Shown here: positions 10,517 to 18,780 of the stretch, one piece after another
Layout: each line of letters opens with the position of its first letter
Numbering within the stretch: position 1 is the first letter of the stretch
Assembly: GCA_029747585.1 (NCBI GenBank)
Contig: JAPEVF010000873.1
Coordinates: 1-18,780, forward strand
DNA from: Pleurotus djamor
Taxonomy: Eukaryota; Basidiomycota; Agaricomycetes; Agaricales; Pleurotaceae
DNA: 18,780 bases
Direction of reading: 5' to 3'
Position numbers and translations under genes: made by a program
The notes under the pieces: generated by a model
What the model saw: only the letters and a program-made list of their open reading frames with translations
The model's database searches: none
Told to the model about the DNA's origin: nothing

Positions 10517-10686
10517 CGTTCGGACTCAAATTGGACGACACTGAAGAGATGGCCCTTTTGTATGAGAGACTGCAAGCCTGTGGGAAGAGAAGGGCACGAG
10601 GGCTGGCTCAGATGACCAGTGACGGAACGCAGCCATTCTTCTTCGCATTCCATCAGTAGTTATTGTTACTCTTCTAAGGAAGCACA

Positions 10687-13600
10687 TTACATGCTAATAA
10701 GACCTTCGGTTTGCCCCAGCAACTCTTTGCTGGAGCGTACACCACCCGAATAGACATCAAAAGACGCCAAACTTCCCTTGCCATTCAACGTCACCTTCAC
10801 CTCCGAACCCTCTTTGACGACTTTCACCGTCGCCGCCACCCCTAATTGGTCTACAGCGTGGACTGTCGTCTCTGCAGTTTGTCCATCCTCCAGCTCATAC
10901 GCCTGAACATACAAACCGGTGGTATAATCGTAATCAGGCCGTCCCAATCCAGCCGCTCCAAGAACAAGAACACTCCCTTGACGAACCCACACGGGGATCT
11001 CATCAATGGGAACTTGCTCTCGAATCCAGATGGGCCCTTGGACGACACGTTCAGGGTGGAAGAACGATGTCCACTTCCCGGCTGGGAGGTAGTACACGGA
11101 TTCTTCGCCCAAGGGGACGAAAACAGGGGCGACTAGGAGGGAAGGTCCGAACATGTACTGCCTGTCGAGGGTATGGGTCGTATGGTCGTCCAAGAACTCG
11201 AGGAACATCGCCCTCATGATGGGGTGCCCGTTTTCGTTTGCTTGCATGGCCTGAGCACTGGAGTTAGTGCCAAAGGAGGACTAGGAAGTAAGCACGTGGA
11301 TCTTACCAGGTTGTATATGTATGGCATCAAACGGTGTTTGGCATCCAACCATTTCGCCATATTGGCCGCAGCCTCTTCTCCGTATTGCCATGGAATACGG
11401 TAGGATCCAGATCCGTGCAGTCTACTGTGAGAGCAAAACAACCCGAACGCTACCCATCGCTGGTAGATCTCAGGTGGTGGGTGCCCCTGTACCAATGGTT
11501 TCCATTAGCACCCAGCCTGAGCACGCGTAGTAAAAATGTCGAGACTCACCTCAAACCCTCCGATATCGTGTGACGAGAACGCAAATCCAGAAACCGTTAG
11601 CGATAAGCATCCTCTAATAGTCTCAGCCATAGCTTCGAAGGTAGATTCACAGTCGCCACCCCAGTGCTACCGAAGCATATGAGTACAAGACAAAGGCGAA
11701 AGTGAAATCAGACATAGATTCACTCACCACAGGGAATCTCTGACCACCAGTGGCAGCCGAGCGAGCAAATAGGACGGCCTGACCCTCTCCCAGGCGTTCC
11801 TTCAGTAGGTCAAACACAAGTTGGTTATACTTGACCGTGTAGGTGTTGTGCATCCGCATGGGGTCTGATCCATCGTGGTAACGGACGGCGGTATGCGGAA
11901 TTCGCTCTCCAAAGTCGGTCTATGAGCAACCTGTCAGTTTTATTATATGAATGAAAAAACTATTTGCTACATGCCTTGAAACAGTCGACACCGAGGTCAA
12001 TAAGAGCGGAGAGTTTGTCGGTGTACCATTTGCAAGCCGCGGGGTTGGTGACATCTAGGATGGCAAGACCTGGCTGCCAGAGGTCCCATCTAGAAACCAC
12101 ATCTCAGAATATGCTATTTTCATGGATGACTTCAATACATACTGCCAAACAGAGCCATCTGTGCGTTTGATGAAGTACCCTTCCCGTGCTCCCTCTTTAA
12201 AGATAGGGGAAAGCTGAGAGATGTAGGAGTTAACTAGGGGAGAAGTCAGCGAACACAATTCTCCGAGAGGAATCCGGGGCATCCACTGACTCCAGACACA
12301 GATCTTGACACCGTACTTTTCCTTGATCCCAGACAAGTATGCTTTCGGGTCCGGGAAGTTGTCCGGGTCGAAGGTGAAGGAGCACCTGCGAAGAGGTTTA
12401 ACTCCTGGGAGAAGCACTTGAACGGGAAACTTGAAAGACATACCATTCGTATTGTTTCATCCAGAAGCAGTCAAGATGGAATACTCGGACGTCACAGCTG
12501 CGGTCTTTCATGCCTTGCAAGAAGCCTGAAACGGTTTCGGAAGAGTAATTTGTGAGGAATGAAGTGGAGAGCCACAGTCCGAAGGTCCACGCCGGAAGGA
12601 CGCTGTATTAATTATAAAAATCATCAGCGCCATCCAAACCTCAAAGTCAAGTTGTAATTACGCAGGGCGACCCGTCATTCGAGTATACTTTTCCAAGATC
12701 TAGAGTAGAGTAGGTATATCTTATCACTGTGAGGCCCATGCTGGGACATGAACGGACTGACCTCCAATGGCGATTCTCCGTAGATGATGAAGTACTCCAA
12801 CGACTTATCAGCGACACTGACTCCGACTCTGCTGACTTTCTCGCTCCCGACCTCGACTTCTACCTCTCCGGGGTGGTTGATGAATACACCATAACCCCTG
12901 TTGGTGATGTAGAACGGGATGCATTTGTAGGCTTGGTCGCTGGATGTTCCACCATCTGTCATACGTGAGGATGTCGTCTATTTGACAGTTTCTGATAACC
13001 CACCTTGATTCCACACCTTAATCGACTGCCCTGAAAACACTCAGTGTCTGCATCGAGTATATAAGCCTTGCTTGCTACTTACCGTTCTTTACGAAGGCTC
13101 CGAATTGCTCGCCAAAGCCATAGATAAGTTCACCCGGAGAAATATTCAGCTCGGAGTGAATATATCTGACCGTCGGTGGTAAGGCCTCAGGCGTAGGGTT
13201 AGAGCTAGGGTCAAGAGCCAAGCAAGAGCTATTCGCGGCGGAAAGTGCGGTCCAGCGAGATGGGACATCGTAGATGCCTTGATGCTTGTATCCTGCAAAC
13301 GTCAAAGTCTTCTTTGGCGACTTGAAAGTGATGGTATATGGGTTCTCCGTTATCTCGGCCGTCAGGCCACCTGTACTTAGGGAGTAAGCGGCGTCCGACT
13401 TTGAGAGAGATAGTGCGGATATAGGCTGGGCGTCGGGGAAGAGTGGGATACTGGGCGTGGCATCGTCGTTGGCAAAATGCTCGATGTTGACTCCGATCAC
13501 ACCCTCCGTAGGTGAATGGACTTTGACGGTAAGCACAGGTCCTGTATGTTTTAATCAGATAACGAGAAGCAGGCTTAAGGATTTTCCCTCCCATACCGCC

Positions 13601-13744
13601 TAAAGTATCTCCACGATGCCTGATTGGACGAGTAGATACATGTAAAGTGTAGCCATTGGTCTCTTCCAGGACACGAGTGACCTGCAAGCCATGGTAGGGC
13701 TTGACGCCGTTCTTCAACAACCAAAAACCGTCGTTAAATTTCAT
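10687..13744 (-). CDS. GH31 alpha-xylosidase (YicI-like), intracellular
   Basis: Retaining glycoside hydrolase family 31 enzyme close to E. coli YicI; expected to remove alpha-1,6-xylose from xyloglucan oligosaccharides such as isoprimeverose. Exons: 13597-13744, 13083-13541, 13004-13030, 12762-12955, 12662-12699, 12444-12602, 12143-12385, 11975-12089, 11728-11919, 11550-11666, 11307-11486, 10687-11250; 811 residues. Order: N-terminal beta-sandwich with [10 protein letters not shown], then the (beta/alpha)8 barrel with [17 protein letters not shown], nucleophile Asp463 in [22 protein letters not shown], acid/base Asp530 in HWGGDC, and SHDIGGFE, then C-terminal beta domains. The KTDFGE form, with Phe before Gly-Glu, is typical of xylosidases rather than maltase-type GH31 enzymes. 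No signal peptide, so the substrate probably enters as oligosaccharide. Exon 8 ends at a GC donor. Unrecognised 5' UTR. Confidence 0.95.
11920..11974 (-). other. GC-AG intron of the alpha-xylosidase gene
   Basis: Reading phase and family conservation force the junction AAG|ACC GAC (Lys-Thr-Asp of the nucleophile motif). The intron then starts GCATGT at 11974 and ends CATAG at 11920, 55 nt in all. The nearest GT, four bases downstream, shifts the frame and destroys KTDFGE. GC donors preceded by AAG are the standard minor class of U2 introns, so this fits. Confidence 0.85.
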
Positions 13745-13959
13745 TTACGCGGAGGCTGTAGGGGGAGGTGAGGCTGCTTACTAGGTGTGGAATTTGAGGC
13801 CTTTATATCTGTGATTGAAGCAACGGTCCGCTTGCTCAGGAATTGTGGACCGTCCAAGTTTGCCTTCCGAAGATTTTCCGCCCGACACCCTGACAACGTT
13901 AGGGGCAAAATGACTTGTTCAGAACAGCGATAGAACAGCGCGACGGTAAAACTGTAACA

Positions 13960-14633
13960 TCAGTCTTTGGTCTCTCCGCGCTTATGGGCCCAATACTTGA
14001 GCTTCTCATTCAGACGAGCCTCCCATCCACCTTTGACATTCTTCAGCCGCTCTGCGCTCCTCCGATCGTTGACCCAGATGTCGAGCGTCCAATTCTTGAA
14101 GATACCCTCATCATCAGACAGCCCTTGACCATCTGTATACAGTTCAATAAGACGGTCGATGAGCCCGCTTTCATACTCGAGACTGGAGCGAGACAGGGCT
14201 TGAGCGATGATATCCTTGGCCTTCTCCACGTCTCCGAGGCATTGCCAGGCAGCCGCTTGTCGTATATACCTATTATGGATTCAGTCAGCCATAAGATGCA
14301 TCCACTCAGTGAACCATGTACCCTTTAGCGTAATCTGGATCCACTTTGACTGCGTTCTCCCCATCTGCAGCAGCTTTCTTGGCATCCATCCCAGCACCAT
14401 GAATAAGGTACGCCGCGGCTCGATTCGCGAAACATATCGCTAACAAGCTATGCGCTTGCTTTTCTTCTTCCTCTTTGGGTTTCTGACTCAATGCATCGAC
14501 CAAGTCAGGAAGCCAGAGGATGACGGCAGACGAAAAATCCTTCCATAATTCAAGTAGCGTTTGGAGCAAGTTTGTTCTCTTCCGAGGTGTCTTGGGTGCC
14601 TTCGGAAGGAGAAGGTACACTGTCCTGATGCAT
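13960..14633 (-). CDS. Small TPR protein with a broken N-terminal frame
   Basis: Tetratricopeptide-type helical repeat protein, likely a protein-protein adaptor; partner unknown. Two exons, 14322-14633 and 13960-14269, are joined by a 52-nt intron. Clear TPR signature: FANRAAAYLI, AVKVDPDYAKGYIRQAAAW, then CLGDVEKAKDIIAQAL, followed by an acidic and aromatic tail ending KRGETKD. The only ATG (14633) opens 27 Ser/Pro/Glu-rich residues ending KLAPNAT and then hits TGA at 14550-14552. The TPR part continues in the next frame (ELWKDFSSAVILW), which reads as helix A of the first repeat at correct spacing. No GT-AG pair bridges the two frames, so this is a one-base error, a real frameshift, or an unusual intron. 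Either way the protein would be about 205 residues. Its 5' end overlaps the edge of the palindromic repeat array. Confidence 0.7.
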
Positions 14634-15076
14634 TTCTGTTAACAGCCCCTGGCCCCTTCATGGCTTCCTGTTAACAGCAGATACATACTATCCTGATGGG
14701 CCCCTGTTAACAGCCCTAGTTCCTTCATGGCTCCCTGTTAACAGCTCCAGTTCCTTCATGGTGTTCTGTTAACAGTGAATAGTGTCTTGATGGGTTTCTG
14801 TTAACAGGATATATACTCTTGCTGGATCCCTGTTAACAGCCCCAGTTCCCTCATGGGTCTCTGTTAACAGCGAGTTCTGGCCTGCTGGGTTTCTGTTAAC
14901 AGCCATGCTCCCTTGATGGTGCTCTGTTAACTATATTCACACCCTTGTTGCGTTTTGTTAACAGAATCTTGTTGGGCATCTGTTAACAGACCAGAGGGCT
15001 TGTTGGACTTTTGTTAATAATCCTTGCTGGGCCGAATTAACTACATTTTGCAACAACTGTTGGAATCTGTTAACTC
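14608..15076. repeat. Tandem array, about 15 units of 31-32 bp with palindrome CTGTTAACAG
   Basis: The perfect 10-bp palindrome CTGTTAACAG starts at 14636, 14668, 14704, 14735, 14766, 14798, 14830, 14861, 14893 and 14980. Near copies lie at 14924, 14955, 15011, about 15034 and 15067. Most steps are 31 or 32 bp; exceptions are 36 and, towards the right end, 25 and 23 or so. Each spacer also carries a weaker core, roughly CCTTSATGGG (S = C or G), about 6 bp before the next palindrome. The first core lies at 14623-14630 and units decay rightwards. The period is not a multiple of three, so it is not a coding repeat. It lies between the TPR gene (minus) and the truncated gene at 15024-16130 (plus), filling their divergent intergenic space. 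Confidence 0.9.
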
Positions 15077-16130
15077 AAGTAGCAGGGATTACTGGCACGG
15101 CTACCTTTGTCACCGATGGATGAAAGAAAAGAAGAATGTATACCCCGAAATAAGCTGGTCTCAGCTCCGTCGTCGCTTCACTCCCGGATTCGAGGATATC
15201 TTGGATCATGGGGTTCAGGAAGGTTGGTATGATATTGGGGATACTGTTCACAAGTAAGTCTGCCGCTGCCGCATCGTATCCCAGTCTGACAAAGCTAACG
15301 GTATTTAGACTCACCTTTCGCTGGTTGTTCACTCCGTGGTTACAAGTGGAGCTCGATGCATACCGTTCCCGCATCAATAATTCAAAGAAACGACGTGATA
15401 AAAACAAGATCCTACCGCATGGTGTTCCTGACCACATGAGCGAGTTTCCAGAGCTGTACGGGGCTTTGGATTTCAAGGTACGTTTACTAAGTTGATCAAC
15501 ATTGCTACTCGCCGCTTCGTACTCAGCCATCCCTACATGTCTAGGTCACGGTTGAACAGGCTGCCATTGAACGTGCTCGCGAATTGTACGCACCGCGTGA
15601 TCACCCCGTTTTCCAGCTTGTACCGCAATCATTTGAAGCAATCATTGTAACAGGGTATGAGTCCCTTGGCTCTCCGACCATCACCCGCAAGAACATATGG
15701 TCGGTTTATCGAACTCTTGTGGACTACGTATACGCAGTACAGGATGCCGAGGACCATTCCGGTGAAACCTTGGCTGGATGGTCGAGCGAAATTGAGGATG
15801 TCCAAGAGAGGGAAGTAGCCAATGCTGAAATCGACACATTGACGGAACTCGTTGATGCCGGCGAGAGATCAGATGGATCATATTACATGGGTGGTGTCGG
15901 TGGAGGTGCGGGATTAGGTGAGCCGTCAAATCACAATGCAGAGAGAATTAATATTGAGGCCGGCTGTAGAAGATCATCACGAAAATCAGCTCGACCAGAT
16001 GCTTGATAGAGATGAACCCATGGTGGGAGGTGGTGACTTGTGGGAGGAAGGTCCACCACCTCGATGTGTCATGTTCTCAGAAGATGAGGGTGACTTCGAG
16101 GAGGGAGATTGGGAGGATGACATATATTGA
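15024..16130 (+). CDS. 5'-truncated Agaricomycete multicopy protein, probably transposon-derived (integrase-like family)
   Basis: Exons 15024-15253, 15309-15477, 15545-15917 and 15970-16130 join in phase across introns of 55, 67 and 52 nt. The product has FRWLFTPWLQVELDAYRSR, then NNSKKRRDKNKILPHGVP, YGALDFKV, YAPRDHPVFQLVPQSF and LGSPTITRKNIWSVYRTL. A glycine-rich YYMGGVGGGAGL and a strongly acidic tail (GDFEEGDWEDDIY) follow. I recognise this as the C-terminal region of a large, high-copy Agaricomycete family often annotated as integrase-core proteins; that memory is moderate, and no catalytic integrase motif is present here. The frame is open from 15024 after a stop at 15014-15016, but the first ATG is at 15120 and the upstream part lies inside the decayed end of the repeat array. 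The gene has probably lost its 5' end and may be a pseudogene. Confidence 0.55.
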
Positions 16131-16379
16131 AAGGGTAACTACACTGCCTACACATAGTCTGTGAAGTATGTTAGGACATGATTATGGTGATCTCATGGGC
16201 GCAGCATGGACAGAAGGGGTAACTGGGACAGAATAACGAAAGCTTATTGAGCCGTACCAATCCTTGTCCCAAAACCAGAGCCCCATCTTAATGGCGTGAC
16301 CTTTTCACATCGCAATTCGCGTGAACTCCGGGTTCATCGTGACATCAACCCTCGGCCCACTGTACGCAGGCCTGATAGA

Positions 16380-16560
16380 TGACTTGACGATCGGCTCGAC
16401 GTGCGCGTTTGTGTATGGATTGCAGTCGAGGGCAATCGAGGACGTCTTGGACTTTGATTATTCATGTGAGCAGACTGCGCCGTCTGTTGCTGCGTCTGGG
16501 GTCGATACATACTCTTGCGTGTTATCCGATCAGGTGCGGCGGCGTCGATCCGAGGTATAG
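16380..16560 (+). pseudogene. Relic fragment of ATP-citrate lyase
   Basis: In one frame (16393-16497) the translation reads AFVYGLQSRAIEDVLDFDY, then a Cys, and PSVAA a few residues on. This matches the ATP-citrate lyase stretch AFVYGLQ-RAVQGMLDFDY-C-PSVAAM around the CoA-ligase-like core. The following conserved VYPFGG appears only as CYPI..GG after a +1 shift, at 16520-16543. A TAG at 16558 ends the first frame. Nothing before or after recalls the rest of the roughly 1,100-residue enzyme. No spliced arrangement restores it. I infer a decayed duplicate or captured exon, not a working gene; the true lyase gene should be elsewhere in the genome. Confidence 0.6.
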
Positions 16561-17206
16561 GAAGGGGGGTAGGATTGGAGGGATGGAGAGGAGTGGGTAT
16601 TGACGGGAATATGAAAGCCCCACTATCTGAATGGTAGCGCGGGTAGGTGGGGTAGATGGTAAGGCAAAACGAGTAGAAAGGCAGCTAAACGTGACCGCGT
16701 CAAGACAGGCTTGACTGAGATGAGGAGTACGTACCTGTTTTTCTCTCGTACTCTTCCAATATCACGGTGGTGTGTGCTTGAGCAACAGACCACCCGGCCT
16801 CTTGGCGGGGACCAGTCCGTGTTCGCCGCGGAGAGAATGAGAGATGGGAGAGGAAGGAGGGGACAGAGGAGAAGGAGGCTGCGAGGCGCATGTAGTAGAC
16901 GACAGTGCCGTTGGGCAGTAGGTACTAGCCATTGCCGACGTTCATGGTCGTAGCGGTGGGAACAGAGAAACTTGATCGAAAGGAACTTGCGGTTGATGCA
17001 TGATGAATATGGCGGCGCTGAAAGGATTAGAGGGTACGTCGAGCACGACGGTGTTGAAGACGAAAAACGAGGGCAACAGAAAAAAAAAACACCGATGGCA
17101 TGACAATGACAACTACTGATGACGTATGAACATGGAAAATAAGGTGTCCGGAGTCCTACTTCCATAAACGGACAAAGCTCAATACGCACAAACAACGGAA
17201 GCTTGC
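16561..17206. other. Region with no firm gene; one weak hydrophobic candidate
   Basis: About 650 bp that is G-rich on the plus strand, with a short poly-A run at 17080-17088. On the minus strand a possible short exon starts MNVGNG at 16948-16946. If a 47-nt GT-AG intron is removed it runs into a hydrophobic stretch (LLLLCPLLPLPSLILSAA). No downstream exon gives a convincing end, and a TAG interrupts the unspliced reading. Long open frames here on minus come from the skewed composition. I call no gene. Confidence 0.4.
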
Positions 17207-17952
17207 TTAATGAGCAGGGCCTTCCGGCTTTCCATAGTCGGCCACCTTCTTCAACTCGCTTCGCAGATTATATGTACTTTGCCACACCTAAGCCGGGATT
17301 ACTCGGCAAGTATAGGAAGCAATGAGGAACTTGCTTACGTAGGTTTTCAACTTCATGATACGGAATTGCTTCTGCGCCTTTGCTTCAGCCGTCTCTCCAG
17401 CATTGATCCTAAAATAATCCCAAGCTTCGGCCACCTCCCCTTGCAAGGGATAGTGGGACTGAAGATAGGCCTCCAGAACATCTTCAACAGTCTGTGTCTT
17501 GCTATCAGGGTACAACGTAGATGAGGCCAGGAAATATCTCATTCTCGCGCGGACACCTTCAATGAATGAGTGGGTGGTACAAGGAAAGTCAGAAAAGGAA
17601 ACCTTAAGGAGGCTGTTTGGCCATCCTCATCCTCATCCTCCTTGGGAAGAACTCTCATTTTCAACTTGCTTTTCCCAGAGGAGGGCTGAGAAGTGGCTGA
17701 AGTGCAAGTCCTCAACGAGATGATTGTCGAGACTCTAAGCCATACACTCGACGTACTCGACTACCTATCTCTCTTGAGAAACCCGCGAATCTTTGAGTTC
17801 GCGGCGATTCGAGTCGTGATGACGATGCTCACCGTCAAAGCCTGCTTCATGAATCCAGCTGTTTTCCATCGCGAAGTAAGACCAACGAAGCAAGAGTATC
17901 TGGAGGTAATGTCATCGATCCATTCATCCGATGCACCGTATTCGTAACTCAT
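17207..17952 (-). CDS. Unidentified protein gene, 3' half clear, 5' half unresolved
   Basis: The 3' end is well supported: exon 17207-17287 (TAA at 17207-17209, C-terminus KKVADYGKPEGPAH) joins across a 51-nt intron (17288-17338) to an exon reaching up to about 17610. That exon encodes FIEGVRARMRYFLASS, then TVEDVLEAYLQSHYPL, EVAEAWDYFRINAG and a charged helix (AEAKAQKQFRIMKLKTY). Upstream, candidate segments include MSYEYGASDEWIDDITSRYS from an ATG at 17952, followed by a good donor near 17833, and DNHLVEDLHFSHFSALLWEKQ at about 17720-17660. They sit in different frames, and the (GAGGAT)3 run at 17621-17640 puts stops in one of them. I could not find one set of introns that joins all pieces. 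Product is unknown; a frameshifted or decaying gene is possible. Confidence 0.45.
17621..17640. repeat. Short (ATCCTC)3 microsatellite
   Basis: Three hexamer copies of CATCCT on plus, GAGGAT on minus. In one minus frame they read Glu-Asp repeats and in another Gly-stop, so slippage or the choice of splice site here decides whether the surrounding gene stays open. Confidence 0.7.
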
Positions 17953-18374
17953 AGGATGTAATATTCCAGGAAGTAGCCCGATTGGGTGGTATTGATTATG
18001 TTGCCAATGTTTTCGNCAGAGTGCACCCAGGCCATTCACAGCAGGGCTTGCGCGTCAGACCCGAATTACCAGAGGATTTCTAACATCAAGTCAGACGTAT
18101 GTTTGCATCTCTAACCTCAAATATGAATCGACGTCACTGACCGTAAGACCAGTTAGAGACGTGGCACCAGGAAGAATGTTCGCGTACCAGTGCCTTGACG
18201 AGAAATGAGAGACGGGTTTGAATTTAATCGCTGCGAACCATTCCACGCGTGAAACAAAGGGATGGATTTTTACACGCAAACACATGCGTATAGAAGGCAA
18301 CGAGAATAATGGCCAGATCTTTCTAATCAGAGTTGCTCTAGTTAGAGAGCCAACTTTCATCATCACTCTTGTCC
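17953..18374. other. Intergenic, no gene seen
   Basis: About 420 bp between the unidentified gene and the CBM1 gene stop codon, with one ambiguous base at 18016. It should contain the 3' UTR of the CBM1 gene and the promoter of the leftward gene. Open frames on minus here (18091-18375) are only the extension of an intron-containing shadow frame. No repeat, tRNA or conserved motif was found. Confidence 0.5.
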
Positions 18375-18780
18375 TCAAAGACATTGACTGTACTAAATAT
18401 TTGCATGGAATGTTATGAGAAAGAGCCTTATTAGGATGAGGAGGGGCACAGGCGGAACTCACCCAAGGGTTCGAGTAAGTACACGTAGAGCCAGCGACGC
18501 ACGCTGTAAGGAACAATTGAGTAACGGTCCAGGGACCAGGGTACAAAAAACCCACTAGTTGAACCGGTCCATCCTTGGCCTCCGCACTGACCCCACTTAG
18601 GCGCAGTTCCCGGAGAGGGCGCCGTCGGAGTGGGGTTTGACGTTGGTTGAGGNTTGAGAAGGCGATNGNNNGGANAGATCCGCCCTGAGAAACAGTGATA
18701 GTAGCANGATCCACTGCTGAAGTACNNAAGTTCCACAGATTGCTTGTTTATTGTAAACGTACATGGATGCCAGTAGTAAT
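18375..18780 (-). CDS. Secreted carbohydrate-active protein, 3' end with C-terminal CBM1
   Basis: The visible part ends in a complete fungal cellulose-binding module (CBM1). It reads KWGQCGGQGWTGSTTCV, AGSTCTYSNPW, YSQCL-stop, with the aromatic Trp/Tyr/Trp-Tyr face and four cysteines of the family. Exons are 18556-18780 (continuing off the right edge), 18463-18503 and 18375-18392; the last coding exon is only 18 nt. Introns are 52 and 70 nt. Before the module lies a Pro/Thr/Ser linker (QPTSNPTPTAPSPGTAP), and before that SAV followed by ATITVSQGGS, the end of an unidentified catalytic or other domain. Several N bases (18653, 18667-18675, 18706, 18726-18727) break the frame between VSQGGS and the linker, most likely from miscalled bases. 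The domain is certain; the enzyme class is not determinable from this fragment. Such modules anchor secreted enzymes to cellulose. Confidence 0.85.

Noticed and set aside
14608..15076. CRISPR-like look: short repeats with variable spacers
   Set aside because: The repeat is only 10 bp, the spacers share their own core motif, and the setting is a eukaryotic genome with spliceosomal introns. It is a tandem minisatellite with a conserved palindrome, not a CRISPR array.
16623..17195. 190-codon minus-strand open frame
   Set aside because: Cys/Leu/Pro/Ser-rich low-complexity translation produced by the G-rich plus strand; no conserved-looking block. A shorter spliced hydrophobic candidate inside it was also too weak to call.
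17693..17947. Plus-strand 84-codon open frame opposite the unidentified gene
   Set aside because: It contains no recognisable domain, has no linked exons, and lies antisense to the better supported minus-strand gene.
18091..18714. 207-codon minus-strand open frame covering the CBM1 gene
   Set aside because: It reads through two clear introns and the real stop of the CBM1 gene, and changes out of the CBM1 frame; it is a shadow.

Overview
This window looks like a piece of an Agaricomycete (mushroom-forming basidiomycete) draft genome. Genes are packed head to tail with intergenic gaps of 50-830 bp. Nearly every gene is cut by many GT-AG introns of about 46-70 nt, and several exons are tiny. 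A fungal-type cellulose-binding module sits at the right edge. The few N bases and a frame break in the N-rich stretch point to low-coverage sequence there. Gene models were built by hand from splice signals, reading phase and family conservation.

Layout. (1) 1-3263, minus: HID1-family Golgi/trafficking protein, 13 exons, last residues cut off by the left edge. (2) 3461-4975, minus: intronless 504-residue multi-pass membrane protein of unknown function. (3) 5808-8640, minus: complete transketolase in 15 exons, one only 6 nt long. (4) 8822-9153, plus: CMC2, a twin CX9C cytochrome oxidase biogenesis protein, divergent from transketolase across a 181-bp shared promoter. (5) 9204-10516, minus: short-chain dehydrogenase (polyol/ketose type) with a mitochondrial-type presequence, tail to tail with CMC2. 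(6) 10687-13744, minus: intracellular GH31 alpha-xylosidase, 12 exons, with a GC-AG intron next to its catalytic nucleophile. (7) 13960-14633, minus: small TPR protein with a frame break near its N-terminus. (8) 14608-15076: a tandem array of about 15 units, period 31-32 bp, each carrying the palindrome CTGTTAACAG. (9) 15024-16130, plus: 5'-truncated gene of a probably transposon-derived Agaricomycete family. (10) 16380-16560, plus: a degenerate fragment of ATP-citrate lyase. (11) 17207-17952, minus: unidentified gene, 3' end clear, 5' half unclear. (12) 18375-18780, minus: 3' end of a secreted protein ending in a CBM1 domain.

Functionally, positions 5800-13750 hold three sugar genes: alpha-xylosidase releases xylose, the dehydrogenase resembles pentitol/ketose reductases, and transketolase consumes xylulose 5-phosphate. 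This could be a loose pentose-use neighbourhood or coincidence. From 13960 rightwards the character changes: repeats, broken genes and relics mark a rearranged segment. The most unusual feature is the palindromic array, whose spacing is close to three helical turns.
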